Positions 1 to 5,601 of a DNA stretch of 5,601 nt are shown here, piece by piece (position 1 is the first letter of the stretch; every line of letters begins with the position of its first letter). The position numbers and the translations under genes were made by a program. This stretch comes from Anaerolineae bacterium. Its GTDB lineage: Bacteria; Chloroflexota; Anaerolineae; Aggregatilineales; Phototrophicaceae. Location of the stretch: NCBI GenBank assembly GCA_028284565.1, contig JANQRM010000229.1, positions 1 through 5,601 of the forward strand. The letters are read 5' to 3'. The notes below the pieces were generated by a model. It was given only the letters and a program-made list of their open reading frames with translations. It did no database searches and was not told the DNA's origin.

Positions 1-678
1 CTCAGCAATATGCATATGGACACTGACTCCATATTGGTCAGCTAAGGCTTTTGTCCGTAGAATCAAATCATCCGAATTATTAAAGATGGTTCGTAAGCCA
101 AACCATATCCGAATCCGCCCATCAGCGGTCCCATGCCAGCGTTCATAAAGTTCCACTTGTTTATCCAAAACCGTTTGAGTGCTTTCCTGCCAGTTTGAGG
201 GTAGCCCCTCCCCCATATCCATACTCGAACGAGTCAAAGTCGCGCGAATGCCTAACTCCGTGATAGCACGCACCATGCCTTCTACATGCTGACCGCCCGC
301 TTCTGCAAAACAAGTGACTCCACTACGGATAAGTTCCAATCCACAGAGCAAGGAACTCACATAACTATCTTCAAGTGTGAGATTACTTTCATAGGGCCAG
401 ATACGCCCCCGTAACCATGTCAATAAATCCACATCATCAGCTAACCCCCGCCCTAATTGCTGGGAGGTATGTACGTGCGTATTAATCAAACCCGGCAAAA
501 TCCACCGATCATCTAAATCAATACGCTCAACTTCAGGATCGGTTTTTTCCAATAGAACATGGCTCGGAGCAATTTCAACGATTCGGTCATCCGCAATCAG
601 AATCGCTCCTCGATGATATTGATGACGACTCGCATCCATCGTGATGATATTAGCATTAAAAAGCAGTTGTTGGTTCAT
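1..678 (-). CDS. Metal-dependent amidohydrolase, COG0402 / MtaD-AtzA-TrzN-like (partial, C-terminus beyond left edge)
   Basis: This is the N-terminal 226 residues of a cytosolic hydrolase of the amidohydrolase superfamily, the branch holding MTA/SAH deaminases, guanine deaminase and triazine hydrolases. These enzymes deaminate or dechlorinate N-heterocycles with one bound metal. Reading leftward from the ATG at 678, the frame stays open to base 1. Residues 1-60 form the usual small beta domain that opens these enzymes. The hallmark LPGLINTHVHTSQ follows, with metal ligands H68 and H70. The segment DLLTWLRGRIWPYE (about 84-97) is typical of the branch. The fragment ends in HMHIAE (221-226), whose H223 and E226 match the third metal ligand and the catalytic Glu. 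The distal His and Asp ligands lie off the window. The start is supported by AAAGGGA 7 nt upstream. The segment before HMHIAE reads GLRTIFNNSDD where MTA/SAH deaminases usually have a PHAPYT-like motif, so I do not assign a substrate. It is divergent from the rhamnose genes. Family confidence is high; function is open. Confidence 0.88.
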   Translation of the reverse strand, partial: MNQQLLFNANIITMDASRHQYHRGAILIADDRIVEIAPSHVLLEKTDPEVERIDLDDRWILPGLINTHVHTSQQLGRGLADDVDLLTWLRGRIWPYESNLTLEDSYVSSLLCGLELIRSGVTCFAEAGGQHVEGMVRAITELGIRATLTRSSMDMGEGLPSNWQESTQTVLDKQVELYERWHGTADGRIRIWFGLRTIFNNSDDLILRTKALADQYGVSVHMHIAE

Positions 679-685
679 ATCGAAG

Positions 686-692
686 TCCCTTT
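686..692 (-). promoter_or_regulatory. Shine-Dalgarno for the amidohydrolase
   Basis: On the minus strand the sequence AAAGGGA lies 7 nt before the ATG at 678. This is a good match to the anti-SD complement at normal spacing and decides the start of the leftward gene. Confidence 0.7.
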
Positions 693-707
693 GGCTTGTC
701 CGTTACT

Positions 708-737
708 ATTTTGTCAAATAATTAGTCTCAATGACAA
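708..737 (-). promoter_or_regulatory. Possible leftward promoter for the amidohydrolase
   Basis: On the minus strand TTGTCA (complement of 732-737) is followed after 18 bp by CAAAAT (complement of 708-713), each a partial match to the sigma70 -35 and -10 boxes. Transcription would start roughly 20-25 nt before the ATG at 678. The match is weak, the region is AT-rich, and other alignments are possible. The -35 box also forms one arm of an inverted repeat TTGTCA (711-716) / TGACAA (732-737), which could instead be a regulator site. Confidence 0.25.
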
Positions 738-758
738 CTTGTATTTTTCTTCACAAAA

Positions 759-787
759 TTGACACGACTAACAATCTACGTTACACT
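759..787 (+). promoter_or_regulatory. Sigma70-type promoter for the rhamnose operon
   Basis: A perfect -35 box TTGACA at 759-764 is followed, after exactly 17 bp, by TACACT at 782-787, which matches four of six -10 positions. Initiation would be near 793-796, giving a 5' leader of about 70 nt before the ATG at 867. It is the best promoter match I see in the intergenic region and points into the aldolase/dehydrogenase gene. The candidate operator repeats begin only 4 bp downstream of the -10 box, so a bound protein there would block initiation or clearance. Confidence 0.6.
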
Positions 788-790
788 CAG

Positions 791-830
791 CAAAAGTTAG
801 CGAAACAAAACGAAAGTAAACGTAACTAGA
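791..830 (+). repeat. 10-bp-phased direct repeats, candidate repressor operator
   Basis: Four consecutive 10-bp units begin CAAAA (791), CGAAA (801), CGAAA (811) and CGTAA (821). The two central units agree best: CGAAACAAAA and CGAAAGTAAA share eight of ten bases. A period of 10 bp puts each unit on the same face of the helix. Tandem CGAAA-type direct repeats are a known style of operator for DeoR-family sugar regulators, and AT-rich CG-centred sites also occur for LacI-family ones. The array covers the predicted transcription start of the rhamnose operon, so repression relieved by a rhamnose-pathway metabolite is a reasonable inference. No regulator gene is in the window, so its family is unknown. 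Confidence 0.45.
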
Positions 831-848
831 CCTTTATTGATTTAAGCC

Positions 849-854
849 AAGGAA
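849..854 (+). promoter_or_regulatory. Probable Shine-Dalgarno for the aldolase/dehydrogenase gene
   Basis: AAGGAA lies 12 nt upstream of the ATG at 867. The spacing is longer than ideal, but it is the only purine-rich site close to the start. The intervening bases are T-rich and offer no closer alternative. Confidence 0.5.
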
Positions 855-866
855 CTTTTTTGCCAC

Positions 867-2930
867 ATGCCCCAAAATCTGTGGAGCGATGCAGAAGCCA
901 AGCAATTGCCGGAATTAGATTATCTGGTGTATCGCAGTAATTTGCTGGGACATGACCGTGCAGTCGTCAATATCTATGGCGGGAACACCAGCGCAAAGTT
1001 GATGAAGACCGACCATATGGGACGCGAAGTCGAAGTCCTCGCTGTTAAAGCATCCGGCTCCGATGTAGCGACCATTACCGAACCTCAATTTGCCCTCCTC
1101 CGCATGGACGATATTCGCCCGCTATTTGAGTACGACTCCATGACGGATGAAGAGATGGTGGGTTATCTCAGCCATACCGTGTTTGAGCCGGGTCGTCCGC
1201 GTCAGAGTATCGAGACCTTGCTTCATGCCTTTGTGCCATTCAAGCATGTTGACCACACCCACCCCGATGCCATAATTAGTCTCGCTTGTACTGCTGATGC
1301 CGAAGCGACTGCGCGCGCGGTTTATGGCGATAGGATGGCATTTGTACCGTATATCCGTCCTGGCTTCACACTCAGCAAGTGGATTGGTCAGAAAGTCATC
1401 GACAACCCCGATATTGAATGTGTGGTGATGGGCAAGCATGGACTCGTTACATGGTCAGATGACCCTAAACAATGTTATGACAATAGCATTCGGATTATCC
1501 AAGAAGCAGAAGACTACATCGCCGAGAAGCGCAAAGGCAAGCGAGTCTTTGGAGATTTAAATATCCCAGCTGTCGATGACAAACAACGTGAAGACATATT
1601 AGCCCAAATCCTCCCCAGCATTCGGGGTGCAGTCTCCAGCCGTCGCCATATGATTTTGCAGACTGATGCCAGTGATCGCCTCGTCGATATGGTCGGCAGT
1701 GCCGAGAGCGAGTCGATTAGTCAAGAAGGTGTCGCCTGTCCCGATCATCTCGTACACACCAAACGCCAACCTCTCTTCATCAACTGGTCGCCGGATGAAG
1801 GTGTCGACGCACTCAAGTCCAAAGTAAAAGATGGCATTGCCAATTTTGAGGCACGCTATGTCGATTATTTTGAGACAAATAAAGTTGAAGGTGATGCACT
1901 GCGTGATTCGGCTCCGCGTGTGATATTGATTCCGGGCTTGGGGATGGTCAATACTGGCAAAGATGCGACCAATGCCGATGTCAGCCGACAACTGTATCAT
2001 CGGGCGATTGAAGTTCTGGGGGGCAGTGAAGCACTCGGTGGCTTCAATGCACTCACACCTAAAGAAGCCTATGACATAGAGTACTGGCCCCTCGAACTTT
2101 ACAAACTGAAGCTCAAACCCCCAGACCGCCAATTCGCTGGCAAGGTAGCCTTAGTGACAGGCGCGGCGAGTGGGATTGGGCGAGCGATTGCCTACCGGCT
2201 GGCAGAAGATGGCGCGCATGTCATCGTTGCTGATATTAATGCAGAAGATGGACAATCAGTGGCTGAGGGGATTGTCAACAAGCATGGCAAAGGACGTGCG
2301 ATCTTCGTGCATTGCGATGTAACGAGTGAATCCGCCGTGCACAATGCCTTCCGTCAAGCGATATTGACCTATGGTGGGGTCGATATTCTCATCAACAATG
2401 CGGGCATTGCAGGAGGCGCACCCATCGAAGAGACCTCCCTTGCAGAATGGCAACGCAATATCGACATCCTTGCCACAGGCTACTTCTTGATGGCACGAGA
2501 AGCCGTCAAAGTCATGAAAGCTCAAGGTGTCGGCGGTGTGTTAATATTTGTAGGTAGCAAGAACAGCATCGCGCCAGCCAAAGGTGCAACAGCTTATGGC
2601 GCGGCAAAAGCGGCGGAGATTCACCTCGCTCGTAGCCTTGCCGAAGAAGTCGGCAAAGATGGTATCCGCGTCAATTCTGTTCTCCCCGATGGTGTAATAC
2701 GTGGCAGTGGCATCTGGGATAGCGACTGGAAAGAAGCCCGCGCCAAGCAGTATGGCATTTCGATAGATGAGATTAACGAACATTATCGTCAGCGCAATAT
2801 ATTGAAGGTAGAGATATTACCAGAAGACATTGCCCATGCCGTTGCCTTCTTAGCGGGTACACAGAGTACCAAAACAACGGGCGCAGTGCTGACAGTAGAT
2901 GGTGGTGTTAGTGTGGCATATGTGAGATAA
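867..2930 (+). CDS. rhaEW: Bifunctional L-rhamnulose-1-phosphate aldolase / short-chain dehydrogenase (L-lactaldehyde dehydrogenase)
   Basis: This 687-residue cytosolic fusion does the last two steps of L-rhamnose breakdown. The aldolase half splits L-rhamnulose-1-phosphate to dihydroxyacetone phosphate and L-lactaldehyde. The dehydrogenase half is expected to oxidise lactaldehyde to L-lactate with NAD+. Residues 1 to about 415 are a class II aldolase/adducin domain. It has GGNTS (38-42, phosphate-binding loop) and Zn ligands H130 and H132 in HTHPDA and H191 in GKHGLVTW. Residues about 422-687 are a complete classical SDR. It has TGAASGIG (431-438), D456 at the end of strand 2 (favouring NAD over NADP), NNAG (510-513), S564, and Y577-x3-K581, and ends in the usual VDGG segment. 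Order and length match the known aldolase/SDR fusion family (TIGR02632-like), so it is not a chance fusion. It is the first gene of the operon, 3 nt before rhamnulokinase. The symbol rhaD is used by some annotators. Assignment is firm; the lactaldehyde step is inferred from the family. Confidence 0.95.
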   Translation: MPQNLWSDAEAKQLPELDYLVYRSNLLGHDRAVVNIYGGNTSAKLMKTDHMGREVEVLAVKASGSDVATITEPQFALLRMDDIRPLFEYDSMTDEEMVGYLSHTVFEPGRPRQSIETLLHAFVPFKHVDHTHPDAIISLACTADAEATARAVYGDRMAFVPYIRPGFTLSKWIGQKVIDNPDIECVVMGKHGLVTWSDDPKQCYDNSIRIIQEAEDYIAEKRKGKRVFGDLNIPAVDDKQREDILAQILPSIRGAVSSRRHMILQTDASDRLVDMVGSAESESISQEGVACPDHLVHTKRQPLFINWSPDEGVDALKSKVKDGIANFEARYVDYFETNKVEGDALRDSAPRVILIPGLGMVNTGKDATNADVSRQLYHRAIEVLGGSEALGGFNALTPKEAYDIEYWPLELYKLKLKPPDRQFAGKVALVTGAASGIGRAIAYRLAEDGAHVIVADINAEDGQSVAEGIVNKHGKGRAIFVHCDVTSESAVHNAFRQAILTYGGVDILINNAGIAGGAPIEETSLAEWQRNIDILATGYFLMAREAVKVMKAQGVGGVLIFVGSKNSIAPAKGATAYGAAKAAEIHLARSLAEEVGKDGIRVNSVLPDGVIRGSGIWDSDWKEARAKQYGISIDEINEHYRQRNILKVEILPEDIAHAVAFLAGTQSTKTTGAVLTVDGGVSVAYVR

Positions 2931-2933
2931 CCC

Positions 2934-4358
2934 ATGAGTAGTCAGCGCGTGATAGCCATTGACTTAGGGGCGACATCGGGGCGTGTGATGCAGGTCGATT
3001 TTGATGGACAAGACTTGCAATTAACCGAAGCCCATCGTTTCCCCAATATCCCTGTTAAAGTACAGGGGACTTTGCATTGGGATGTCTTGCGCTTATGGGA
3101 TGAGATTCAACTCGGAATCGACAAAGTAGAGAACGCCAAATCCATTGGTGTGGACGCATGGGGTGTCGATTTTGCCCTCCTCGATAAACAGGGACGGCTT
3201 TTAGCAAACCCCTTCCATTATCGAGACTCACGTAACGATGGCATGATGGAATGGGCATTTGAGCGCATTCCCAAGCGGGAGATTTATGACCGCACTGGCA
3301 TACAGTTCATGCAGATTAACGGCTTGTATCAGATGGCAAGTCTACTCAGGGAAGAAAGCCAACTCCTCGATATTGCCGATACTGCCCTGACCATTGCAGA
3401 TTTATTCAATTACTTTCTCTGCGGTGCGAAGACCTGCGAGTTCACCCAAGCCACGACATGGCAGATTTACAATCCGAATCAAGGCAATTGGGATAACGAC
3501 ATCATCAGCAAAGTCGGCTTACCCCGCCACATCTTCCCACAGATTGTCCCACCCGGCACAACGATTGGCGATTATCAAGGAACAGATGTAATTGCGCCTG
3601 CTTGTCATGATACCGGAAGTGCTGTCGTGGCTGTCCCGATGACATCACGCAACACGGCTTATATCAGCAGTGGTACATGGTCACTGATGGGCATGGAACT
3701 GGATGCGCCTGTGATTAATGATGCGTCCTTTGAAGCAAATCTCACGAATGAAGGCGGGGTCAACAACACCTATCGTTTGTTGAGGAACATCATGGGCATG
3801 TGGCTCATGGAAGAAAGTCGTCGGACATGGCGACAAGGAGGTGACAACCTCAGCTATGAAGAGATGATGCAAATGGCAGAGTCCGCCTCACCCTTCCAAG
3901 CCTTTATCGACCCAGACGATACGAGTTTCTTAGCACCGGGGGATATTCCTGCGCGTGTCCAAGATTATTGCAAACGCACCAACCAGCCAATCCCGCAGAG
4001 CAAAGCGGAGATACTAGCAACGATTTATTGCAGTCTCGCTTTCAAGTACCGACGTATCCTCGACCATCTCATCACAGTTTCCGGGCAATCCGTAGACCGG
4101 TTACATATCATTGGTGGCGGGGCAAATAATAGCTTACTGTGTCAGATGACCGCCAGTGCAATTGGAGGACCAGTTATTGCGGGTCCTAGTGAAGCGACAG
4201 CGCTAGGCAATGCCATTGTACAACTCATTGCGCTCGGTGAACTGGCAGACCTCCAACAAGCCCGTGAGATGCTCAGTTCACAAATCATCGGCACATATGA
4301 ACCGAAAAACCATTCCGAATGGGAGGCACAGTATCAACGTTTCCAAGAGATTATCTAA
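2934..4358 (+). CDS. rhaB: Rhamnulokinase
   Basis: This 474-residue cytosolic FGGY-family kinase phosphorylates L-rhamnulose with ATP to L-rhamnulose-1-phosphate, the substrate of the preceding enzyme. The N-terminal phosphate loop IDLGATSGRVM spans 9-19. WGVDF (76-80) and HYRDSR (95-100) are sugar-site segments. TGIQFMQINGLYQ (121-133) is typical of RhaB. CHDTGSAV (224-231) carries the predicted catalytic base D226. ISSGTWSLMG (244-253), NEGGVNNTYRLLRNIMGMW (272-290) and IIGGGANNSLLCQ (392-404) form the ATP domain, followed by GPSEATALGNA (417-427). All hallmark motifs are intact and the length is near that of known rhamnulokinases, so it appears functional. The ATG follows the upstream TAA by 3 nt and no clear Shine-Dalgarno is visible. 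Translation is probably coupled to the gene before it. L-fuculokinase is the nearest alternative, but the RhaB-specific motifs and the aldolase neighbour argue against it. Confidence 0.95.
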   Translation: MSSQRVIAIDLGATSGRVMQVDFDGQDLQLTEAHRFPNIPVKVQGTLHWDVLRLWDEIQLGIDKVENAKSIGVDAWGVDFALLDKQGRLLANPFHYRDSRNDGMMEWAFERIPKREIYDRTGIQFMQINGLYQMASLLREESQLLDIADTALTIADLFNYFLCGAKTCEFTQATTWQIYNPNQGNWDNDIISKVGLPRHIFPQIVPPGTTIGDYQGTDVIAPACHDTGSAVVAVPMTSRNTAYISSGTWSLMGMELDAPVINDASFEANLTNEGGVNNTYRLLRNIMGMWLMEESRRTWRQGGDNLSYEEMMQMAESASPFQAFIDPDDTSFLAPGDIPARVQDYCKRTNQPIPQSKAEILATIYCSLAFKYRRILDHLITVSGQSVDRLHIIGGGANNSLLCQMTASAIGGPVIAGPSEATALGNAIVQLIALGELADLQQAREMLSSQIIGTYEPKNHSEWEAQYQRFQEII

Positions 4359-4377
4359 AGTATAAGGTGAGAATAGT

Positions 4378-4405
4378 GTAAGGGCGTACAGCTGTACGCC
4401 CCTAC
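4378..4405. repeat. 28-bp near-perfect palindrome between rhaB and the ABC ATPase gene
   Basis: The core at 4382-4401 is a perfect 20-bp palindrome with arm GGGCGTACAG. It extends through one A/C mismatch (4381/4402) to flanking GTA (4378-4380) and TAC (4403-4405). In RNA it would form a stable GC-rich hairpin. No T-tract follows, since the next bases are CACCAACG, so it is not a standard intrinsic terminator. The GTA-GGGCG..CGCCC-TAC form resembles short dispersed intergenic palindromes that I recall from Chloroflexota and cyanobacterial genomes. Its copy number here cannot be seen. It could mark a small non-coding mobile repeat, an mRNA processing or stability element, or partial attenuation between enzyme and transporter genes. 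Confidence 0.65.
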
Positions 4406-4450
4406 CACCAACGAAACACTAGATGAAAATAACCACCAACTAAACTTTTT

Positions 4451-5601
4451 ATGACCGAATCGATTTTAGAACTCACCCACATCCATAAATACTTTCCCGG
4501 TGTCCACGCGCTCAATGATGTGCAATTTGATATGCGCGCGGGCGAAGTCCATGCCTTGCTCGGTGAAAATGGCGCAGGCAAGTCCACTCTCATTAAGATT
4601 ATTTCCGGTGTCCATCGTCCCGATGAAGGCACGATGTCTCTCTTTGGACAACAAGTTACTTTCAGCAATCCGCGCGAATCGAAAGAAGCCGGAATCGCCA
4701 CCATTTACCAAGAACTTGGCTTATACCCGGACTTGACTGTTGCCGAAAACATCTTCATGGGACACTTCCCACGTCGCAAAGTAGCTGGACTATTCAACGT
4801 GGTCGATTGGGACAAGATGGAACAGCGGGCAGAAGAACTCCTCGCCGAACTCAATATCCATGATTTGGATGTGGGACGACGCATTGCCGAACTCAATGTC
4901 GGGAATCGACAACGGGTGGAAATTGCCAAAGCACTCTCGCTGGATGCGCGCATCCTCATCATGGACGAACCCACCGCTGCCCTAACCGAAAGCGATGTGG
5001 AACGGCTGTTTGATATTGTCCGGCTGTTGCGGGAGCGCGGGGTTGCGATTGTGTATATCAGCCATCGCTTGAATGAAGTCTTTGAATTGGCAGATCGTGT
5101 GACCGTTCTGCGTGATGGGCAATATATTGCGACACAAGATGTCAGCGAAACCACCGAACCGCAATTGATTAGCATGATGGTCGGGCGCACAATAGATAAC
5201 CTCTTCCCCAAGACAGAAGCCGAAATCGGCGATGTCGTGCTGGATGTGAAAAAACTGGTACATGAACCGCTAACAAAAGGCGTGTCTTTTCAAGTGCGAG
5301 CAGGTGAGATTGTCGGCTTGGCGGGTTTGGTTGGTTCTGGGCGCAGTGAGATGGCACAGGTCATCTTCGGTGTGACTCCGGCGCAATCTGGCAAAATCTT
5401 AATGAATGGCAAACCGCTCAAGATTCGCCATCCCTCTGATGCGGTCAAATATGGCATCGCCTACGTCCCAGAAGATAGAGGCTTACAAGGACTCATTAAA
5501 GCCATGTCCATTCAAGAGAATGCATCCATGGCGGTACTGGATAAAGTCTCTAGTCGTACCTTCGTCAATCGCATTCAAGAAGCCAAAATTGCCCATGATG
5601 C
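4451..5601 (+). CDS. Sugar ABC transporter ATP-binding protein, RbsA/MglA (CUT2) type, probably rhamnose import (partial, right edge)
   Basis: These are the first 383 codons of a tandem-nucleotide-binding-domain ATPase that powers import of a monosaccharide. It works at the inner face of the membrane with a permease and a periplasmic or lipid-anchored binding protein not in the window. Domain 1 shows Walker A GENGAGKST (38-46), Q-loop Q87, signature LNVGNRQ (148-154), Walker B ILIMDEPTAALT (168-179) and switch H205 in YISHRLNE. Domain 2 begins near residue 261. It has the degenerate P-loop GLVGSGRSE (292-300), with Arg in place of Lys, and YVPEDRGLQG (338-347); both are normal for this class. 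Full-length members are about 500 residues, so roughly the last quarter is missing. The signature has Asn where Ser is usual. The ATG has no clear Shine-Dalgarno. Rhamnose specificity is inferred only from position 92 nt after rhaB; ribose, galactose, xylose or autoinducer transporters have the same ATPase architecture. Confidence 0.9.
   Translation, partial: MTESILELTHIHKYFPGVHALNDVQFDMRAGEVHALLGENGAGKSTLIKIISGVHRPDEGTMSLFGQQVTFSNPRESKEAGIATIYQELGLYPDLTVAENIFMGHFPRRKVAGLFNVVDWDKMEQRAEELLAELNIHDLDVGRRIAELNVGNRQRVEIAKALSLDARILIMDEPTAALTESDVERLFDIVRLLRERGVAIVYISHRLNEVFELADRVTVLRDGQYIATQDVSETTEPQLISMMVGRTIDNLFPKTEAEIGDVVLDVKKLVHEPLTKGVSFQVRAGEIVGLAGLVGSGRSEMAQVIFGVTPAQSGKILMNGKPLKIRHPSDAVKYGIAYVPEDRGLQGLIKAMSIQENASMAVLDKVSSRTFVNRIQEAKIAHD

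Noticed and set aside
8..17. ATATGCATAT palindrome near the left edge
   Set aside because: It encodes the conserved HMHI of the amidohydrolase, so the coding constraint explains it.
559..762. Plus-strand 67-codon open frame over the amidohydrolase start and the intergenic region
   Set aside because: It lies antisense to a clear family member, has no recognisable domain, and overlaps the promoter region.
1599..2132. Minus-strand 177-codon open frame inside the aldolase/dehydrogenase gene
   Set aside because: The plus-strand frame carries all family motifs; the reverse frame looks compositional and matches no protein I know.
4382..4401. Intrinsic terminator ending the operon after rhaB
   Set aside because: The hairpin is not followed by a T-run and a same-strand transport gene starts 49 nt later; the short TTTTT at 4446-4450 is too far away to act with it.
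4423..4443. Six-codon mini-ORF (MKITTN) ending 7 nt before the ATPase start, as a possible leader peptide
   Set aside because: It has no Shine-Dalgarno, no run of regulatory codons and a length easily reached by chance in A-rich sequence.
4500..4736. Plus-strand 78-codon frame inside the ABC ATPase gene
   Set aside because: It is a different frame of a region where the ATPase frame from 4451 shows Walker A and Q-loop; no separate start signal is evident.
4705..5211. Minus-strand 168-codon open frame, Ser/Arg-rich, inside the ABC ATPase gene
   Set aside because: Low-complexity Ser/Arg content is typical of an antisense shadow; it covers the Walker B and signature regions of the real gene.

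Overview
The window reads as an L-rhamnose catabolic locus from a free-living bacterium of moderate GC content. The gene style is a fused rhamnulose-1-phosphate aldolase/short-chain dehydrogenase, a FGGY-type rhamnulokinase and a ribose-type sugar ABC ATPase. Between the last two lies a GTA..GGGCGTAC..GTACGCCC..TAC palindrome of a kind I associate with Chloroflexota and cyanobacteria. A Chloroflexota (Anaerolineae/Chloroflexia-like) host is therefore a plausible but unproven guess. No ribosomal or other phylogenetic marker is present.

Layout: positions 1-678 hold the N-terminal 226 codons of a minus-strand metal-dependent amidohydrolase that runs off the left edge. Positions 679-866 are a divergent intergenic region. 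It holds a well-matched sigma70-type promoter pointing right (TTGACA, 17 bp, TACACT). Just downstream is a run of 10-bp-phased CGAAA-like direct repeats that looks like an operator. A good Shine-Dalgarno for the leftward gene is also present. Positions 867-2930 encode the bifunctional aldolase/dehydrogenase (RhaEW type). After a 3-nt gap, 2934-4358 encodes rhamnulokinase (RhaB). Positions 4359-4450 are a 92-bp spacer with a near-perfect 28-bp palindrome. From 4451 to the right edge is the N-terminal 383 codons of a tandem-domain sugar ABC transporter ATPase.

How they fit together: the ABC transporter (ATPase here, permease and binding protein presumably further right) would bring in the sugar. 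An L-rhamnose isomerase, not in the window, would give L-rhamnulose. RhaB phosphorylates this to L-rhamnulose-1-phosphate. The aldolase half of RhaEW cleaves that to dihydroxyacetone phosphate and L-lactaldehyde, and the dehydrogenase half is expected to oxidise lactaldehyde to L-lactate with NAD+. The three rightward genes are probably one operon driven from the 759-787 promoter. The divergent amidohydrolase has no obvious role in rhamnose use; its substrate cannot be named from this fragment.

I found no mobile element, CRISPR array, tRNA or rRNA. I did not find a convincing new biological system. The points most worth a second look are the phased repeat operator, the palindrome inside the operon, and the unusual substrate-site segment of the amidohydrolase.
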